Of a stretch of DNA of 64,000 bases, positions 62,004 through 64,000 are shown piece after piece. The DNA lies in NCBI RefSeq assembly GCF_022867865.1, contig NZ_JALIEC010000004.1, positions 404,338-468,337 of the forward strand, read 5' to 3'. The position numbers were made by a program, and so were the translations under genes. The notes beneath the pieces were generated by a model. It made no database searches and was not told the origin of the DNA. It saw nothing but the letters and a program-made list of their open reading frames with translations. Source of the stretch: Phaeobacter sp. J2-8 (GTDB taxonomy: Bacteria; Pseudomonadota; Alphaproteobacteria; Rhodobacterales; Rhodobacteraceae). Position 1 is the stretch's first letter; every line of letters starts with the position of its first letter.

Positions 62004-63212
62004 TCAGAAATTGGTCAGGCTGCCGTCCGCGCGCTGCAACATTGGACATTGCCAAAGTTCGGGCATGTCATCGAGCAACAGGCTTTCGTCGATCTCGATC
62101 CCCAGGCCGCAACCTTCGGGCACATCAAAGCTGGTTCCGTTCAAAACCGGTTCGCGCAGATAGGGGGAAGGTGGTTTGTCGCTCGGGTTGTAGCCGTCCG
62201 GCAGCAGGGCAAATTCCATCCAGGCCATATTGGAAATCGCGGCGCAGAAATGAATTGTTGCCGCCGCACAGATTGGCCCCATGGGATTATGCGGCATGAT
62301 GTCGATATAATGGCTCTCGCTCATCGCGGCGATTTTCATCGCTTCGGTCAGGCCGCCGACATTACAGACGTCGACGCGATTGAACTGATGAATGTCGCGT
62401 TCAATATAGGGTTGGAACTGCCATTTGCTGGAAAACTCTTCCCCAATGGCAAAGGGGATGTCGGTCATCTGTCGCAGGGCTTCATAGGCCCCCGGCAATT
62501 CGTCGCGGATTGGCTCTTCCAGAAAATCCAGCGTTCCAGTGGGCAGTTTATGACAGAATGACGCCGCTTCGGCCACGCTCAGCCGATGGTGCCAGTCAAT
62601 TCCCAACACCACATCTTCTCCGAGGTCGGCGCGCACGTTGCGGCACAGCTCTGCGGTTCTTGCAATTTCTTCGCGGGGTTCGAAATATTCCAGATTGCTG
62701 AAATCGGGAAACAGGCGGATGCAGCGCCATCCATCGCGATAAAAGGCATTGGCCGTTTCGCGCGCAGTGTCAAAATGCATGGACGGAATCGACGCAAAAA
62801 CCGGAATGCGGTCGCGTTGCCGTCCGCCCAAAAGCTGATGAACCGGCACATTCAGGGCCTTGCCCTTGAGATCATGCAGCGCAATGTCGAGCCCGGATAT
62901 CGCCGCCTGTAGAACCCGGCCACCTTCATAATACTGGCTGCGATATAGTCTTTGCCAAATCGCGCCGATATCCATGGCATTGCGCCCAACCAACAAGGGC
63001 GTGAAATGTTCGATGGCGCCCATCACCGCCTTTTCCCGGCCCGCAAGCCCGCATTCCCCCCAACCGACAAGACCGTTCTCGGTTTCGACCCGCACCAGCA
63101 ATTGCGGGCGCAGGCCACTGGGCGCAATCCGGGGCAGGACAGAGCGGATCTTGTGACCAGAGGCCGAACTCGTGGCGCCGGCGGAAGTTTTTTCCCGAGA
63201 ATTCAGAGTCAT
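62004..63212 (-). CDS. Acid-sugar dehydratase, enolase superfamily (mandelate-racemase subgroup)
   Basis: 402 residues. Capping domain LLVRVETENGLVGWGECGLA; barrel metal ligands in VLGIDWHHRLS (Asp, plus His typical of acid-sugar dehydratases), DFLEEPIRDE (Glu) and FAIGEEFSSKWQF (Glu). The general acid/base pair appears as VDVCNVGGLTE (Asp) and MPHNPMGPICAAATIHFCAA (His). The overall pattern is galactonate/gluconate/mannonate dehydratase-like, giving a 2-keto-3-deoxy acid. ATG 63212 is preferred to an ATG 24 residues upstream, with AAGGA nearby. It is divergent from a family-5 ABC importer that may deliver the substrate. Confidence 0.85.
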   Translation of the reverse strand: MTLNSREKTSAGATSSASGHKIRSVLPRIAPSGLRPQLLVRVETENGLVGWGECGLAGREKAVMGAIEHFTPLLVGRNAMDIGAIWQRLYRSQYYEGGRVLQAAISGLDIALHDLKGKALNVPVHQLLGGRQRDRIPVFASIPSMHFDTARETANAFYRDGWRCIRLFPDFSNLEYFEPREEIARTAELCRNVRADLGEDVVLGIDWHHRLSVAEAASFCHKLPTGTLDFLEEPIRDELPGAYEALRQMTDIPFAIGEEFSSKWQFQPYIERDIHQFNRVDVCNVGGLTEAMKIAAMSESHYIDIMPHNPMGPICAAATIHFCAAISNMAWMEFALLPDGYNPSDKPPSPYLREPVLNGTSFDVPEGCGLGIEIDESLLLDDMPELWQCPMLQRADGSLTNF

Positions 63213-63271
63213 ATACAGCTTTTCCTTGTTCTGTGTCCTGTCGTATCGCGACGACAATTTCGCTTTCTTCG

Positions 63272-63320
63272 TCGACGCTATCACAAAAATAATCGACGAT
63301 CTAAGAAAATAGTCGACGAT
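63272..63320. promoter_or_regulatory. Three phased TCGACG repeats in the divergent dehydratase/importer promoter
   Basis: TCGACG occurs at 63272, 63293 and 63313, the last two extended to TCGACGAT. Start-to-start distances of 21 and 20 bases are close to two helical turns, so the copies lie on one DNA face. The array is 60 bases before the dehydratase start and 176 before the importer gene, which suits an operator for the GntR protein encoded at 61279. The remainder of 63213-63495 contains no gene. Confidence 0.5.
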
Positions 63321-63495
63321 TTGGAAAAAACTGTGTTACAAAGTTAGCGCACAAGACGACAAATCATGTGCCGATACGTCCGAACAGGACGCCGAATAAG
63401 CCCGGGAGGAGGGCTTGGTCGCGTCAATATTGGGGTCCGGCCAATCAGCCCGGATTGCAAAAAAGGCGCGAGAAACAGGAGAGGAGTTTTTCGAC

Positions 63496-64000
63496 ATGAA
63501 GATTAAGTCATTGGCCCGCGGATCGCTGGCCACAGGATTTGTCATGGCGGCTTTGCTATCAAATGCGGCCATCGCCCAGACAGAAAGCGGCATGGCAGAG
63601 CAATATGCCACGCCCGAGTTTTTCTCTGAAAGCACCGGCATGTCGGTGACGGGCTATAACGAGGCGCCCGAGCTTGCCGAAATGGTTGCGGCGGGCAAAT
63701 TGCCACCGCTGGCCGAACGTCTGCCCAAGAATCCGGCGGTGATCGTACCGGCCGATTCGATCGGGAAATACGGCGGCGCGATGGTGTCGCCTGCGACGGT
63801 GCCGAACTCACGCGGGTGGGACACGCTGTTGATGCGGCTTGAAACGCTGTTCAAGTTCGACACCGATCTACGGACTGTTGTGCCCAATGTGGCGGAATCC
63901 TTTTCGCTCAGCGACGATGGCAAGGTTCTGACGATCACGCTGCGCGAAGGCATGAAATGGTCGGATGGCGCGCCGCTGACGGTTGATGATGTCGAATATT
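63496..64000 (+). CDS. Family-5 ABC substrate-binding protein, 3' part beyond the window
   Basis: 168 codons are visible. A signal peptide is clear (GSLATGFVMAALLSNAAIA, cleavage near residue 28). VPNVAESFSLSDDGKVLTIT and LREGMKWSDGAPLTVDDVEY match the dipeptide/oligopeptide-binding family (LRxGxxWSDGxPxTxDDV). The sub-branch with LPPLAERLPKNPAVI ahead of the first lobe is seen in importers linked to sugar-acid genes. GGAGAGGAG precedes ATG 63496. It would be the first gene of an importer operon running out of the window. Confidence 0.88.
   Translation, partial: MKIKSLARGSLATGFVMAALLSNAAIAQTESGMAEQYATPEFFSESTGMSVTGYNEAPELAEMVAAGKLPPLAERLPKNPAVIVPADSIGKYGGAMVSPATVPNSRGWDTLLMRLETLFKFDTDLRTVVPNVAESFSLSDDGKVLTITLREGMKWSDGAPLTVDDVEY

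Overview
The window reads as chromosomal DNA of an alphaproteobacterium, most likely Rhodobacterales (roseobacter group). This is an inference from high-GC coding sequence, tight ATGA/GTGA gene overlaps, an Aap-type amino-acid ABC transporter, a fused TctAB permease with TctDE, an RTX/type I secretion pair, and the density of GntR/LysR-controlled uptake-plus-catabolism cassettes. No rRNA, tRNA, CRISPR array, insertion sequence or phage gene was seen.

Layout. 1-4287 (minus): an RTX protein and its type I exporter, the latter cut by the window edge. 4576-10139 (minus): a six-gene operon with a sodium:solute symporter, a small membrane protein, two flavin-dependent (LLM) monooxygenases, a flavin reductase and a RibB-like protein that has lost its active-site motifs. 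Next come a YeiH-type putative sulfate exporter and a divergent LysR gene (10964-12984), which fits organosulfur breakdown. 12981-19932: a GntR gene and a family-1 ABC importer with a double cupin and a frameshifted HpaI-type aldolase. 20233-27762: a LysR gene, an argininosuccinate lyase/fumarase-superfamily lyase and a family-5 (dipeptide-type) ABC importer. 28012-38502: an AcnX-type hydro-lyase divergent from a frameshifted GntR gene, an enolase-superfamily enzyme, an Aap-like importer, an ornithine-cyclodeaminase-family reductase, a class IV aminotransferase and ProC; together these look like a hydroxyproline/proline-derivative locus. 38603-40610: a frameshifted TonB-dependent receptor. 40813-50677 (minus): a nine-gene operon (FAD oxidoreductase, enoyl-CoA hydratase, CoA-transferase, DapA-like lyase, atypical SDR, SsuABC-like importer, enolase homologue) with a divergent GntR gene; the pathway is not one I recognise. 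51531-59334: a D-2-hydroxyacid dehydrogenase plus a small protein, then a PrpF/GalD-like isomerase with a tripartite tricarboxylate transporter and the TctDE two-component system. 59444-64000: two closely paralogous GntR regulators, another hydroxyacid dehydrogenase, an acid-sugar dehydratase of the enolase superfamily, and the start of a second family-5 ABC importer.

The theme is a string of self-contained cassettes, each combining one importer of a different class, one or more enzymes and usually one regulator. Two patterns cut across them. In four importer operons that begin with the binding-protein gene, a hairpin sits directly behind that gene. Four otherwise intact genes carry a single-base frameshift, which is either recent decay or base-calling error.
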